Shown here piece after piece: positions 45,456 to 54,240 of a stretch of DNA of 64,000 nucleotides. The position numbers and the translations under genes are program-made. Each line of letters begins with the position of its first letter. The stretch's first letter is position 1. The DNA is taken from the NCBI RefSeq assembly GCF_902498805.1, contig NZ_LR701583.1:1-64000 (forward strand). Direction: 5' to 3'. Source of the stretch: Imperialibacter sp. EC-SDR9. Lineage in GTDB: Bacteria; Bacteroidota; Bacteroidia; Cytophagales; Cyclobacteriaceae. The notes below the pieces were generated by a model, which saw nothing but the letters and a program-made list of their open reading frames with translations, had not been told where the DNA came from and ran no database searches.

Positions 45456-47912
45456 TCAATAAAAGGTTACCTTACAATCAGGCTGCTGAGACTTGAAGTC
45501 CTCAATTTCCCTTGCCGACACCTTCGTATTAAAGCAGGTAAGCGATTGCAAACCCTTTATGTCTACTAAACGGTCTAACCTCCCCACTTTCGTATTAGAA
45601 AAATCAATTTCTTTCAGTCTGCCAAACCTTTCAATGCCCTTAAGGTTCTTGAGTTGGGTGCCAGCGCAGTTGAGCGACTCCAGCTCCCTGAAATATTCAA
45701 TTTCCCGCAGGTCGGCAACAGCGGTATTACTCACGTCCAGTTTTGTCAGATGAATGAGGCCCTGGATGGGCAGAAGATTTGAGACTGGGTTCTTGGAGAT
45801 ATTGAGGACTTCAAGGTTGTCGAGTCGTGATAGCTCTGTGAGCGATGAAAGGCCAATACCGCTTAGGTTGAGTGTCTTAATATCCAGAAAGGCATACAAA
45901 GGCGCAAGCGATTTAACAGACGAACCTGCGGCGTCAATACTGGTTTGCGCAATCAATCGGTGCAACTCTACGCTTGTCGGGCCTGGGCTCAACTTTTGAT
46001 TTTGGCGGAACACCGTTTGCCAATCTGCTGACAAGGCCTCCCACCAGGCCATTACTTCTTTTGTTTGAAAAATCACCACCGCATCAGGGTGTGTACGTAT
46101 GAAGTTGACCACCGAACCCCTGGAAACAAAGGTGTCGTCCAGATTTAGGTATTGAAGACGTGGCAAACCCTGTAGTACTTCTAGGTCGTACACCTTTGTG
46201 TTAGTCAGCTCAATCCTTTCAAGTGTGACTATGCCTTTTAACCCAGCAATATTTTCTATCGGCGTATCATTGGCCTTCAGCACTTTGATATCCCCCAGCC
46301 TCGACAATGAAATAAGCTCATCAATCGGGTTCTTGCTGATGTCTAAGTAATTAAGCTTTTTGAATCGTTCCAGTGGCAACAGATTAGAAAGCATCTTGTT
46401 CACAAGGACGAGTGAATCCATATTGACCAGCTTTACCAGCTGCTCCTTGGTAGGTTTTTGTCCCTTTGGTACCTGCATGAGCGACATCAATGCCAGGCGC
46501 CACTCGCCGGTTAGCCCTGTCCACCAGGCATCCAACTGGCGGCTGTTCATCACCACCAGCGTCCTTTTCTTTTTACTCATGAAATCGTCGGCCTGCTTGT
46601 CTGAGACAGAGGTATTGTCGCAATAGACTTTTTCCAGAGAGGCTATTCCCAGCAGGGCGTCCAATGACGAAACCGGGCAGTCGTTGACCATCAGGTCTTT
46701 TAGTCCACTCAACCCGGAAAGTGGCGAGAGGTCTGAGACAAAAGTGCTGTTGGCTTGAAGCACATTAAGCTTGCTGAGGTTTTCCAATCCTTCCAAAGAG
46801 GTAATGGCAGTGGACGAAATATTCAGTTCCTCCAGCTTGCTGAGTTTGATGAGTGACGCTGTGGTAGAGAGGCTTGTTTGGGAAACATCGAGCCAACGAA
46901 GTTCAGTCAGTAAGCCAATGGCGCTAAAGTCAGATGCTGGAATCCCTTTCAGCAGCAAAACACGCAGCTCCGACAGACCGGCCAGTTCACTTAAGTCATA
47001 TACTGGCGTTAGAGAAGCATCCAGCATGTTTAGTTTTTCTGAGTACTTCAAAAAGGTGATGTCCACCACCTTCGTGTTCGAAATGTCAAGGTGCTGAAGA
47101 TTCGACAAGCTCCTCACAGGACTAAGGTCTGTGATCCGGGTGTTGCTCATTTTCAGGTACACCAGGTCAGGCAGCATTTCCAGTGGGTTGATATCTGCCA
47201 GGTATCGGTTGTCTGAAATATCGATACTGTCAATTCTTGCAATCGTCTCCAACTGGGCATTGCTGACGCTGTCGGCAGGTATGATGCCTGCTGTTTGCTG
47301 CAACAGCGCCATCCACTCAAATGAAAGCGTGTTCCACCAGGCTCTCAGCGCCTTTTCACGGCTTATCTTCGTGGTGTAGATACTGGCTATTTTCAAGTCA
47401 TCTTTCTCAGCGTCCAGATTGATCTCAATAAACCTCTTTCGGGTGTTGGAAACCGCATCGCCTTCTATCCCTGCGCCCTTTATTAATCGATTAGTTTCTA
47501 CCTTGAAATACCATTGACCGTTGTCTCTTTTGAGCGGCTCTACTTTCAGTATTTCAAATTCAAGGGAAACGTGCTTGAAAAAAAAATCAACATCCTTGAA
47601 GTAGGCCTGCACGTCTTTGTTGATGACTACCTGCCTGTCTGTGAGCAGATCATCTTCAATTTGTACTTTTCCGTCTCTGAATACCTTCAGGTAACTTTCA
47701 GAAATAATTACCTCCTTGTCTCTGGCGGAAGTTTTCTGATCGCCGACAGTGTTGAGCATAAACTGTAGAAAAGACACCAGGTCCTTGCTCTTTTGCTCGT
47801 AGATTTTGAGGTCGTCTTCGTTAAGGTTGACTGCTTGAGAAAAAACTCCGGTAATAGAGAAAGCCCCAGCTAATAAAAATGCAATGGCATACCGAAGGCT
47901 AGTTCTTCCCAT
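45456..47912 (-). CDS. Exported modular leucine-rich-repeat protein
   Basis: An 818-residue protein with a signal peptide (1-25, ending VFSQ). An N-terminal domain (about 30-180) resembles the 192-residue protein encoded at 48738-49316. Three blocks follow, each opening with AWWxxLxxxW (W192/W193/W200, W463/W464/W471, W623/W624/W631) and running into short leucine-rich repeats (NLQHLDISNT, LNYLDISKNP, NLEVLNISKNP); the repeats close with an IxxFxxxxPDxxV-like strand before the next block. The protein probably binds other proteins or glycans in the envelope. It overlaps the upstream gene by 14 bases and precedes PBP1A by 46 bp. Confidence 0.8.
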   Translation of the reverse strand: MGRTSLRYAIAFLLAGAFSITGVFSQAVNLNEDDLKIYEQKSKDLVSFLQFMLNTVGDQKTSARDKEVIISESYLKVFRDGKVQIEDDLLTDRQVVINKDVQAYFKDVDFFFKHVSLEFEILKVEPLKRDNGQWYFKVETNRLIKGAGIEGDAVSNTRKRFIEINLDAEKDDLKIASIYTTKISREKALRAWWNTLSFEWMALLQQTAGIIPADSVSNAQLETIARIDSIDISDNRYLADINPLEMLPDLVYLKMSNTRITDLSPVRSLSNLQHLDISNTKVVDITFLKYSEKLNMLDASLTPVYDLSELAGLSELRVLLLKGIPASDFSAIGLLTELRWLDVSQTSLSTTASLIKLSKLEELNISSTAITSLEGLENLSKLNVLQANSTFVSDLSPLSGLSGLKDLMVNDCPVSSLDALLGIASLEKVYCDNTSVSDKQADDFMSKKKRTLVVMNSRQLDAWWTGLTGEWRLALMSLMQVPKGQKPTKEQLVKLVNMDSLVLVNKMLSNLLPLERFKKLNYLDISKNPIDELISLSRLGDIKVLKANDTPIENIAGLKGIVTLERIELTNTKVYDLEVLQGLPRLQYLNLDDTFVSRGSVVNFIRTHPDAVVIFQTKEVMAWWEALSADWQTVFRQNQKLSPGPTSVELHRLIAQTSIDAAGSSVKSLAPLYAFLDIKTLNLSGIGLSSLTELSRLDNLEVLNISKNPVSNLLPIQGLIHLTKLDVSNTAVADLREIEYFRELESLNCAGTQLKNLKGIERFGRLKEIDFSNTKVGRLDRLVDIKGLQSLTCFNTKVSAREIEDFKSQQPDCKVTFY

Positions 47913-48741
47913 ACAAATAGTTCTTGATCGCTTTTTTATTCTCCTCGGAGGTTTTTACAATATTAGAAATCAGCCAGCCTGAGTTGTAACCTGACCGATT
48001 GAATTGAGACACCTCAAAATACCAGTTGTTGAGCTGAAAGAAATGAAACTTCACCTCTCTGACTGTTTTGAACTTCAAATTTCCTCTTTTCATCTCGTAA
48101 AGAAAAAGCGTGAGATAGCTCGGTGCAAATTCATCTGGTGTATACGACTCTGGATTTTCACTTTCCTGGAAAGCCTTGCGCAGGTTCATGAAATCCAGCT
48201 CATGGCTCATTGGGTGTAGAAACTTCTTGGAGGCCGTGGTATCTTTGTTAAAGTACTTTTTGAAGGGCTCAAAGTAAACTTCTTCTATAACCCATTCGTA
48301 ACCCAGGCGCTGAGGTTGGAGCTTCATAAACAGCGTGACCGGCTGTTCTTTCCCCTGATAGGTAAAGAGGGCATTCACCTCAGCCATCCAATTGCCTGAG
48401 TGAAAATCGAGAAACTTCTGGCCCGCTTTGTCTGTCATTTCCTGCGCAAACTCCTTTTTCAGAGAGGCAGGAATCATGGTGTTCTGGTTATCGAAAAGAA
48501 TCCCAATGTACCTCCTTCGGATGGCCGGGTCATGGAAGTTTTTGTTGCCTTCGTAGTACCGCTCCCCTTTCTCGTCTTCCTCGCCATTAAAGCGGCGGAA
48601 AAACTGATTCACCAGCTTCGTAGAGGCATACAGCTTACTTTCGTCCCCCATTTCGTCAATCACCTGAGCGCTGACCTGCCCGGCCGACAAAATGGAGAAC
48701 GAAAGAAGAAGCGCATAAAACAGCCGCTTCATCCTTATCAT
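47899..48741 (-). CDS. Exported protein of unknown function in the LRR/PBP1A cluster
   Basis: A 280-residue protein with a signal peptide (MIRMKRLFYALLLSFSILSA, then GQVSAQ). The mature part is a mixed alpha/beta domain with no recognised family. I chose ATG 48741 because it overlaps the TGA of the upstream gene as ATGA and starts the signal peptide; the frame is open further upstream (to 48786) but inside the previous gene. Its stop overlaps the start of the LRR protein gene by 14 bases, so the three genes are translationally coupled. Confidence 0.7.
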   Translation of the reverse strand: MIRMKRLFYALLLSFSILSAGQVSAQVIDEMGDESKLYASTKLVNQFFRRFNGEEDEKGERYYEGNKNFHDPAIRRRYIGILFDNQNTMIPASLKKEFAQEMTDKAGQKFLDFHSGNWMAEVNALFTYQGKEQPVTLFMKLQPQRLGYEWVIEEVYFEPFKKYFNKDTTASKKFLHPMSHELDFMNLRKAFQESENPESYTPDEFAPSYLTLFLYEMKRGNLKFKTVREVKFHFFQLNNWYFEVSQFNRSGYNSGWLISNIVKTSEENKKAIKNYLYGKN

Positions 48742-49316
48742 GCAGAAGTTTCGGTTACCCGGATATCGCCAAGCATCACATCCCAAAACTCAATGGTGCG
48801 ACCGGATATTTGGGTTTTCTTTCTTTCTACGTAAATGGTGATGTCCTTTTTGGTGGTATCCTTGTAGGTCATCCCATCGTCCGAAGTACCCTCAAAGCGC
48901 TGGTAGATCGTGATTACACCCACATATCGACCGTCAGGCTGTCGCTCCAGGTCACTGATATAGTGAATATCGTACCATTTAATGGACACCTTGTCGTAGT
49001 TGAGTGCCATCAAGCGTTCGAAGTACTTTCTAACTTTGTAGTAATTGATGTCGGTGGAGCTAAGCGAAGACACGCCCATTTCGCTGTCAGGAGCAAATAG
49101 CTCTTCAGCCCTGTCCATTACCCTTACGGCCTCTGAATAGGCTGTTTTTTTGTCACCAATAATGCTGATGTACTTGCTCAGGTCTTTCACCTTTTCAAGT
49201 GCCAGTGAATCAATCGCCTGCTTTCTGCGGGGGCTGATGTCGGCGGTTTGGGCCATGGCTGTGCCCATCATCGCAACAAGCATTACTGAGAACGTATATT
49301 TGAATATCTTATGCAT
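48738..49316 (-). CDS. Exported stand-alone paralogue of the LRR protein N-terminal domain
   Basis: A 192-residue protein with a signal peptide (1-22, ending AMAQ). Residues about 40-180 show visible similarity to LRR-protein residues 40-180: KDL..YISIIGDKKTA here against KDLVSFLQFMLNTVGDQKTS there, followed by comparable strand patterns (KVSIKWYDIHYISDLERQPDGRY against HVSLEFEILKVEPLKRDNGQW). This suggests one gene encodes a free copy of the domain. No known family was recognised. Confidence 0.65.
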   Translation of the reverse strand: MHKIFKYTFSVMLVAMMGTAMAQTADISPRRKQAIDSLALEKVKDLSKYISIIGDKKTAYSEAVRVMDRAEELFAPDSEMGVSSLSSTDINYYKVRKYFERLMALNYDKVSIKWYDIHYISDLERQPDGRYVGVITIYQRFEGTSDDGMTYKDTTKKDITIYVERKKTQISGRTIEFWDVMLGDIRVTETSA

Positions 49317-49348
49317 GGTTATTTCTTTTTTGGATGGTTATCGTACCT

Positions 49349-49834
49349 CTACCTTTTTATCAACTCAAGTTCTGTAATCTTTCCTGAGGCATTGGTTTTC
49401 ATGTCCCGGATATTGTTCAGGTTCTTCTTTTGGTCTTTCAAATAGTTGAGGTACTTCTCCGCTGTGGTAGGCTCATCATAATCGACCTCTCCTGAAGGCG
49501 ACTCATAAATGACAATAAAAACAGGGACGCCGGGAGATGCAAACAGCATCAGCGCTTCGTTGATGCTGCTATTGGCTGAAGTGACCGTTGGCGCAGAAGA
49601 AATAGCGGCGAAGTATCCAGACAATTTAGATGACAGCGTAGCCGGAGGGGCAGTCTTTGCCTTGTTGGCATCGTTTTCCATTTCTTTGTTCGCATTGTCA
49701 TAAGAAATATCCTTTTCCACCTTTTCCATAGGCTCTTTATTGGATACTTCCCTCATTTTCTTCTTGCTTTTGCAGGAAGAGGCTCCCAATACAATTAATA
49801 ACACAAGTAGGCCATTTAGGGTACCTGTTTTCAT
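49349..49834 (-). CDS. Putative small lipoprotein in the LRR/PBP1A cluster
   Basis: A 161-residue protein with a short lipoprotein-like signal (GLLVLLIVLGASSC, Cys about 21) followed by a lysine-rich stretch and a compact domain with no recognised family. I chose the ATG at 49834 over the in-frame ATG at 49858 because it gives a more standard lipoprotein signal. It ends 32 bp before the 192-residue paralogue gene. Confidence 0.6.
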   Translation of the reverse strand: MKTGTLNGLLVLLIVLGASSCKSKKKMREVSNKEPMEKVEKDISYDNANKEMENDANKAKTAPPATLSSKLSGYFAAISSAPTVTSANSSINEALMLFASPGVPVFIVIYESPSGEVDYDEPTTAEKYLNYLKDQKKNLNNIRDMKTNASGKITELELIKR

Positions 49835-50031
49835 CCACCTGTTTACGTGTTGTAACATGATTTGTCAGTTGTTTAATTTTGCTCAAAAGTTACGGCATAA
49901 CAACAAGTCATACCAATTGATTTTCATTTTCTATTAAGAGGTTTAATGAAATCATCATACACAAAATGTTTGCCATGATTTCACATAAACGCCTTCTGAG
50001 AAAAGAATATTTTTCGAAGAAACCTTAAAGG

Positions 50032-50601
50032 TTATTTGCTTGTGGCTGGTGCATTGGCGTTGACTTCGTCACGGGCCTTTTCAAGCTTTGTAATGGAGGT
50101 GTTCACCTCAGTCAAATGCTTGCTGCTGAACGACCTGCCCTGCTCCTCTTTTCCGCCAGAAGCATAGGCTTTCATCATTTTCTCAAGGTCGGTCAGGTAC
50201 CTGAGCGATTCATTGATGTAATAGAGATCAAATTTGTCCGTTCCTGCCTGCTTTTCGATAAACTGATAGTCACGATCGGCATCACTGTCCAGGGCCCTGG
50301 GTAGTTTCATCCCCGACTTGGTCGACACAATACTTAGGTCGAACAGCACATCGCCCATAAGGGAGGCCACGTCGTTGGCTGCCAGATAAGTGGTTCTCAA
50401 CTTGGAATCCTTTCCGGCGAATACTGAGGCATTTTTTATAAACTGGGTTTTGTTCTGCACTTCAACCAGGTAGTTGGCCATTTCTTCTTTGGTACCTGTA
50501 AACTTGTCCTCGTTGTAAGTAATGGCGCCATAGTAGCTGTTGCTTTTGCAGCTGGCGAAAAGAATGATAATTAATCCAAAAACTAATTTGGTAGAATTCA
50601 T
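50032..50601 (-). CDS. Putative lipoprotein at the head of the LRR/PBP1A cluster
   Basis: A 189-residue protein with a lipoprotein-like signal (KLVFGLIIILFASC, Cys about 18) and a helical mature region with no recognised family. It is separated from the next gene by 173 bp that contain an inverted repeat (TGAAATCAT at 49947-49955, ATGATTTCA at 49975-49983), so it may be a separate transcript. It is divergent from the fucosidase gene. Confidence 0.6.
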   Translation of the reverse strand: MNSTKLVFGLIIILFASCKSNSYYGAITYNEDKFTGTKEEMANYLVEVQNKTQFIKNASVFAGKDSKLRTTYLAANDVASLMGDVLFDLSIVSTKSGMKLPRALDSDADRDYQFIEKQAGTDKFDLYYINESLRYLTDLEKMMKAYASGGKEEQGRSFSSKHLTEVNTSITKLEKARDEVNANAPATSK

Positions 50602-50856
50602 GATTTGCTGGTTTAATTGATGGTTGAACTTGTTGCACTACACAATCTTAGGTAATTGTGAAAACTACAAAAAGTTATAATTTTTAGTGTATTAATACAA
50701 TTATTAACGACTGCGGCAGCAAATTGTTGCGCCAAGAGGGTATTGATTCCAATACTATCGTCCCGCTGGTTCAAACATTGGCTGCACAGAATTGCCGAAA
50801 ACCCGTCTGCTGTTAGTGTATAAGTCCTTATATTTCGACATTCAACAATTTGACTT

Positions 50857-52314
50857 ATGACCCGATCCTCCTTTCTCAAAATCTCAGTCTTCTTCGTCAT
50901 CATTTTGGCTGCCTGCGAAACCAAACCAGTTGTGCCGCCGATGCCTGTTTTCCCTGTGCCCAGTGAAGAGCAACTCAAGTGGCATGAACTGGAGCAATAT
51001 GCCTTTATTCACTTTACAACGAATACTTTTACTGACAAGGAATGGGGATTCGGCGATGAGCCGGAAAGCATATTTAACCCAACAGGGCTGGATGTTAGCC
51101 AATGGGTAAAAGTAATCAAAGATGCGGGGCTAAAGGCAGTTATTTTAACTGCCAAGCATCATGACGGCTTTTGTCTTTGGCCCAGTATCTATACTGAACA
51201 TTCCATCAAAAATAGTCCTTATAAAAATGGTAATGGGGATTTAGTGAAAGAACTTTCAGAAGCATGCAGAAAGGAAGGGCTGCTATTTGGCATCTATCTC
51301 TCTCCGTGGGACAGAAATCATGCTGAATATGGACGACCAGAGTATGTTACTTACTACAGGAATCAACTGCAAGAAATCTTCACCAACTACGGGCCCATCT
51401 TCGAAATGTGGTTTGATGGAGCCAATGGCGGCGATGGATACTACGGTGGAGCCAACGAAAAGCGCCGGATTGATGGAAAGACCTACTACGACTGGCCAAC
51501 TACGATTGAAATGGTTAGAAAGATGGAACCTAAAGTCCTGTTCTTTAGCGATGCGGGGCCGAGCATCCGGTGGGTGGGGAACGAAAGAGGGCTCGCAGGA
51601 GAAACCAACTGGAACACCATCAGCAACGATACTTTATACGCTGGGCAAGCTGGCATTACCGACTTGTTGAATACGGGCCACGCTGAAGGGCAACAATGGA
51701 TTCCAGCCGAAGTAGACGTTAGCATCCGGCCAGGCTGGTTTTACCATGCCAAAGAGGACAGTCTGGTGAAAACACCTGAAAGGTTGTTTGAGATATACAT
51801 GACGTCGGTGGGTAGAGGCTCCAATTTATTGCTCAATATCCCACCTGATCGCCGGGGACTGGTTCATGAAAATGATGTGGCTGCCCTGCAAGGCTGGAAG
51901 AAACTCCTCGACGAGGCCTTTAGCACCAATCTGGCATTGAATGCAAAAGCAACAGCGTCAACGGTGAGAGGAGAAGCAGAGGCTTATGGTGCTGCCAACC
52001 TGACCGACGGAAGAACCGACACCTACTGGGCAACAGATGATGAAGTGACTACAGGCAGTGTGGAGATCGCTTTGCCTGCATCGACGACCGTTAGTTATGT
52101 GACTTTGAAAGAATTCATCAAGCTGGGACAAAGAGTAAAAGCATTTACTGTGGAAGCCAAAGTGGATGGTGCCTGGAAACAAGTTGCCATGGGTACCACT
52201 ATCGGCTACAAGAGGATATTGAAGCTGGATGCGCCTGTAGAGACTGAGGCTATTCGGGTGAATATTGCGGAGAGCAAGGCTTGCCCGGTGCTGGCTGAGG
52301 TGGAGGTATATTGA
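50857..52314 (+). CDS. Alpha-L-fucosidase, GH29, with C-terminal F5/8-type domain
   Basis: A 485-residue exported glycosidase (lipoprotein-like signal, VFFVIILAAC, Cys about 20). The GH29 core (about 40-340) shows the family sequences AYAFIHFTTNTFTDKEWG-like QYAFIHFTTNTFTDKEWG, LTAKHHDGFCLWPS and FEMWFDGANG, with D187 as likely nucleophile, and ends with a discoidin-like F5/8 domain (about 350-485). It removes alpha-L-fucose from glycans, as in algal or mucin use. The gene ends inside the cloverleaf repeat at 52314-52396. Confidence 0.93.
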   Translation: MTRSSFLKISVFFVIILAACETKPVVPPMPVFPVPSEEQLKWHELEQYAFIHFTTNTFTDKEWGFGDEPESIFNPTGLDVSQWVKVIKDAGLKAVILTAKHHDGFCLWPSIYTEHSIKNSPYKNGNGDLVKELSEACRKEGLLFGIYLSPWDRNHAEYGRPEYVTYYRNQLQEIFTNYGPIFEMWFDGANGGDGYYGGANEKRRIDGKTYYDWPTTIEMVRKMEPKVLFFSDAGPSIRWVGNERGLAGETNWNTISNDTLYAGQAGITDLLNTGHAEGQQWIPAEVDVSIRPGWFYHAKEDSLVKTPERLFEIYMTSVGRGSNLLLNIPPDRRGLVHENDVAALQGWKKLLDEAFSTNLALNAKATASTVRGEAEAYGAANLTDGRTDTYWATDDEVTTGSVEIALPASTTVSYVTLKEFIKLGQRVKAFTVEAKVDGAWKQVAMGTTIGYKRILKLDAPVETEAIRVNIAESKACPVLAEVEVY

Positions 52315-52396
52315 CCTCACCCCAAGTCACGGAGTGACTTTCCCCCTCTCCTGGCAGGAGAGGGGAAGAAATCTTTCGGATTTCTAGGGGTGAGGT
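52314..52396. repeat. Cloverleaf-shaped repeat element between convergent genes
   Basis: An 83-bp element with an outer ten-bp stem (52314-52323 ACCTCACCCC, 52387-52396 GGGGTGAGGT) enclosing three hairpins: 24-40 (AAGTCAC and GTGACTT, 3-base loop), 41-66 (about ten pairs of CCCCTCTCCT and AGGAGAGGGG with a bulge) and 67-85 (AGAAATC and GATTTCT, 5-base loop), numbering within 523xx. It would fold as a four-way junction. It carries the stop codons or last residues of both neighbours: the fucosidase TGA at 52312-52314 and the SGNH terminal LPHP plus TAG. Confidence 0.85.
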
Positions 52397-53097
52397 AAAT
52401 ACCCCATCTCCCTCAAATGCTTCACCCAAATTTCATAGCCCTGGCGGTTGAGGTGCAGCCCGTCTTTTGTGAGATTGGCATCCAGCCGCTGGCGGTCGTC
52501 AAGGAACAGCGGAAACAGGTTCACGAAGGTCACTTTGGTGTCGAGCGCCACTCTATACAATAACTGATTGGTCATCAACACATGGTACTGCTTGTCGTAG
52601 TGCTGAGGAAACCTTGGGTACTCAGGATTGACTGGTAAAATGCTTTGAATATAAATCTCTGTGGCAGGGGTTTCAGCTTTTAGCCTCGTAACTATCTTCC
52701 TGACATTGTTGGCGATCACTGCATCTGGGATGTCGTTGCCGATATCATTGACGCCAATCAGCAGAAACAGCTTCGACGGCTTGCGCTGAATGATCTCGTC
52801 AAGCCTGTTGAGGATGCCATAGCTGAAGTCGCCGCCGATACCCCGGTTAACGACCGTTGGATCACCAAGCAGTTCGGCCCAGGGCCCGCCCTCTGTGATG
52901 CTGTTGCCCAGAAAGAGTATTTTGCCTGTGCTCATGGGTTCTTTTGCAAACTTCTCCAGCCTCCGCTTGTGATGCTCCATGATGAATGGAATGGTGTCAA
53001 ACACATTCTGGTGGGTGACATTTTGTTGGGCTTTGGCAGGCAAGTAGTAGGCAAATAGAGAAAAAAGTAGGATAGACTGGAGCAGGTATTTTTTCAT
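52384..53097 (-). CDS. SGNH/GDSL-family hydrolase, exported
   Basis: A 237-residue lipase/esterase of the SGNH fold with a signal peptide (1-23). Block I is LFLGNSITEGGPW (nucleophile S66), block III is GVNDIGN, and the catalytic Asp/His are in DGLHLNRQGYEIW (D212, H215). It likely removes acyl groups such as acetyl from glycans, in line with the neighbouring fucosidase. The last four residues and the stop are encoded by the repeat element at 52314-52396, so its C-terminus may have been changed by that insertion. Confidence 0.88.
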   Translation of the reverse strand: MKKYLLQSILLFSLFAYYLPAKAQQNVTHQNVFDTIPFIMEHHKRRLEKFAKEPMSTGKILFLGNSITEGGPWAELLGDPTVVNRGIGGDFSYGILNRLDEIIQRKPSKLFLLIGVNDIGNDIPDAVIANNVRKIVTRLKAETPATEIYIQSILPVNPEYPRFPQHYDKQYHVLMTNQLLYRVALDTKVTFVNLFPLFLDDRQRLDANLTKDGLHLNRQGYEIWVKHLREMGYLPHP

Positions 53098-53146
53098 TGA
53101 GTTGTTTTAGAAGAGTATTCGCAAAAGTTGAAGCTAAAAGTAACTA

Positions 53147-53206
53147 GCACGACTTCAAAAGTAAAGGGTAACCTGTCGTGCCACCAGCCAGGGCTGTGGG
53201 CACGAC
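53147..53206. repeat. GTCGTG/CACGAC hairpin upstream of an exported-protein gene
   Basis: GTCGTGCC (53175-53182) and GGCACGAC (53199-53206) form an eight-bp stem that encloses a smaller AGCC/GGCT stem. A further CACGAC copy is at 53148-53153, and the same GTCGTG/CACGAC pair occurs at 54193-54207 on the other side of the gene at 53313. It could be an operator, a small repeat family remnant or an RNA hairpin. Confidence 0.5.
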
Positions 53207-53312
53207 GGAAAACCTTAGCTGGTAGCAAGACATAACATTGACTACCTTAGTCAGAAAGTACTGGGAGCAAAAAAGGCACAATACTTGCTTCATTATTTCA
53301 AAACCCTGCGCC

Positions 53313-54092
53313 ATGAAGACTTATACTACCCTCCTATTGCTGCTGGTTGGCTCAACTGCCTTTGGTCAGCGCCTTGTACCCATCAATTTTTCCAAAGCTT
53401 ACCAGGATCCATACTATATGGTGCTGGAAGCCGACAGCATCACAGCGGTGCTTGAGCATGTGGAAACCGAAAATAGGTTGGTCATCTTTGATCTGGAAAT
53501 AGTCAACAAGAGTGGCCTGCCGCTCAAAGTTGATCCTAAGCTGTTTCATTATTACGCTGGGAGCAGCCCTTTTCCTGAGCTTACCGGTGAGGCCGACAAT
53601 GTCCATCAGGTATCATTCCCCTACAGCCAGGTGCCTGGCTATCTGAGAAAATCGCTGACCAAGAACGTGGTGGAAGACCATTATGAAACACAAATCAAGC
53701 AGCAGCAAACATTGGCCATTATTTTCGGTGTACTCTCGGTAGGCATGATGGTGGCTGATGTTGCCAGCGACGTACGAGATTCAAAGAAAGAGTTTTATAC
53801 CCAAAAAGACTGGAACAAGTCTCAAACCAGGGACGTGCTAACAGCCACCACCCTGATGACAACAGATGCGGTCATCCGCTCCTCGCAAGAAAGAAACTAC
53901 TATACAAGAGAAGACCTCCATTACCTCGATCAGGAAATCATGCAGCCGATGGACTTACCCGACACTTCAGCCCTTAGAGGGAAGGTCTACTTCCCGAAAA
54001 ATGGTTATTACAGGTATTACCGTGTGGTGGTGCCAGTGGAGGGGTATAATTTTGTGTTTGATTTCAGGAAAGCGAGGGTGAGTGATTATTGA
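53313..54092 (+). CDS. Exported protein of unknown function
   Basis: A 259-residue protein with a signal peptide (MKTYTTLLLLLVGSTAFGQ). The mature sequence includes a likely membrane-associated or hydrophobic helix (about 135-155, LAIIFGVLSVGMMVADVAS) and strand-rich ends. No family is recognised. I chose ATG 53313 because it opens the signal peptide; an upstream in-frame start at 53238 would add 25 atypical residues. Hairpins with GTCGTG/CACGAC arms flank it on both sides. Confidence 0.65.
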   Translation: MKTYTTLLLLLVGSTAFGQRLVPINFSKAYQDPYYMVLEADSITAVLEHVETENRLVIFDLEIVNKSGLPLKVDPKLFHYYAGSSPFPELTGEADNVHQVSFPYSQVPGYLRKSLTKNVVEDHYETQIKQQQTLAIIFGVLSVGMMVADVASDVRDSKKEFYTQKDWNKSQTRDVLTATTLMTTDAVIRSSQERNYYTREDLHYLDQEIMQPMDLPDTSALRGKVYFPKNGYYRYYRVVVPVEGYNFVFDFRKARVSDY

Positions 54093-54192
54093 GGAAAATG
54101 CTCCCTAATGCTATCACAAGTGGGCTAACAATACAATTTTCTTTGGATCTCTCTTTGACCGCACATTGACTTCCAAACCAGACTACTGTTAC

Positions 54193-54207
54193 GTCGTGAA
54201 ACACGAC
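54193..54207. repeat. GTCGTG/CACGAC hairpin between convergent genes
   Basis: GTCGTG (54193-54198) and CACGAC (54202-54207) with a three-base loop. The same arms as the hairpin upstream of the gene at 53313 suggest related sites. No T run follows on either strand, so it is not an obvious terminator for the convergent pair. Confidence 0.5.
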
Positions 54208-54240
54208 CCATGGCAGCAGACGCTTGAATTAGCAGCGACA

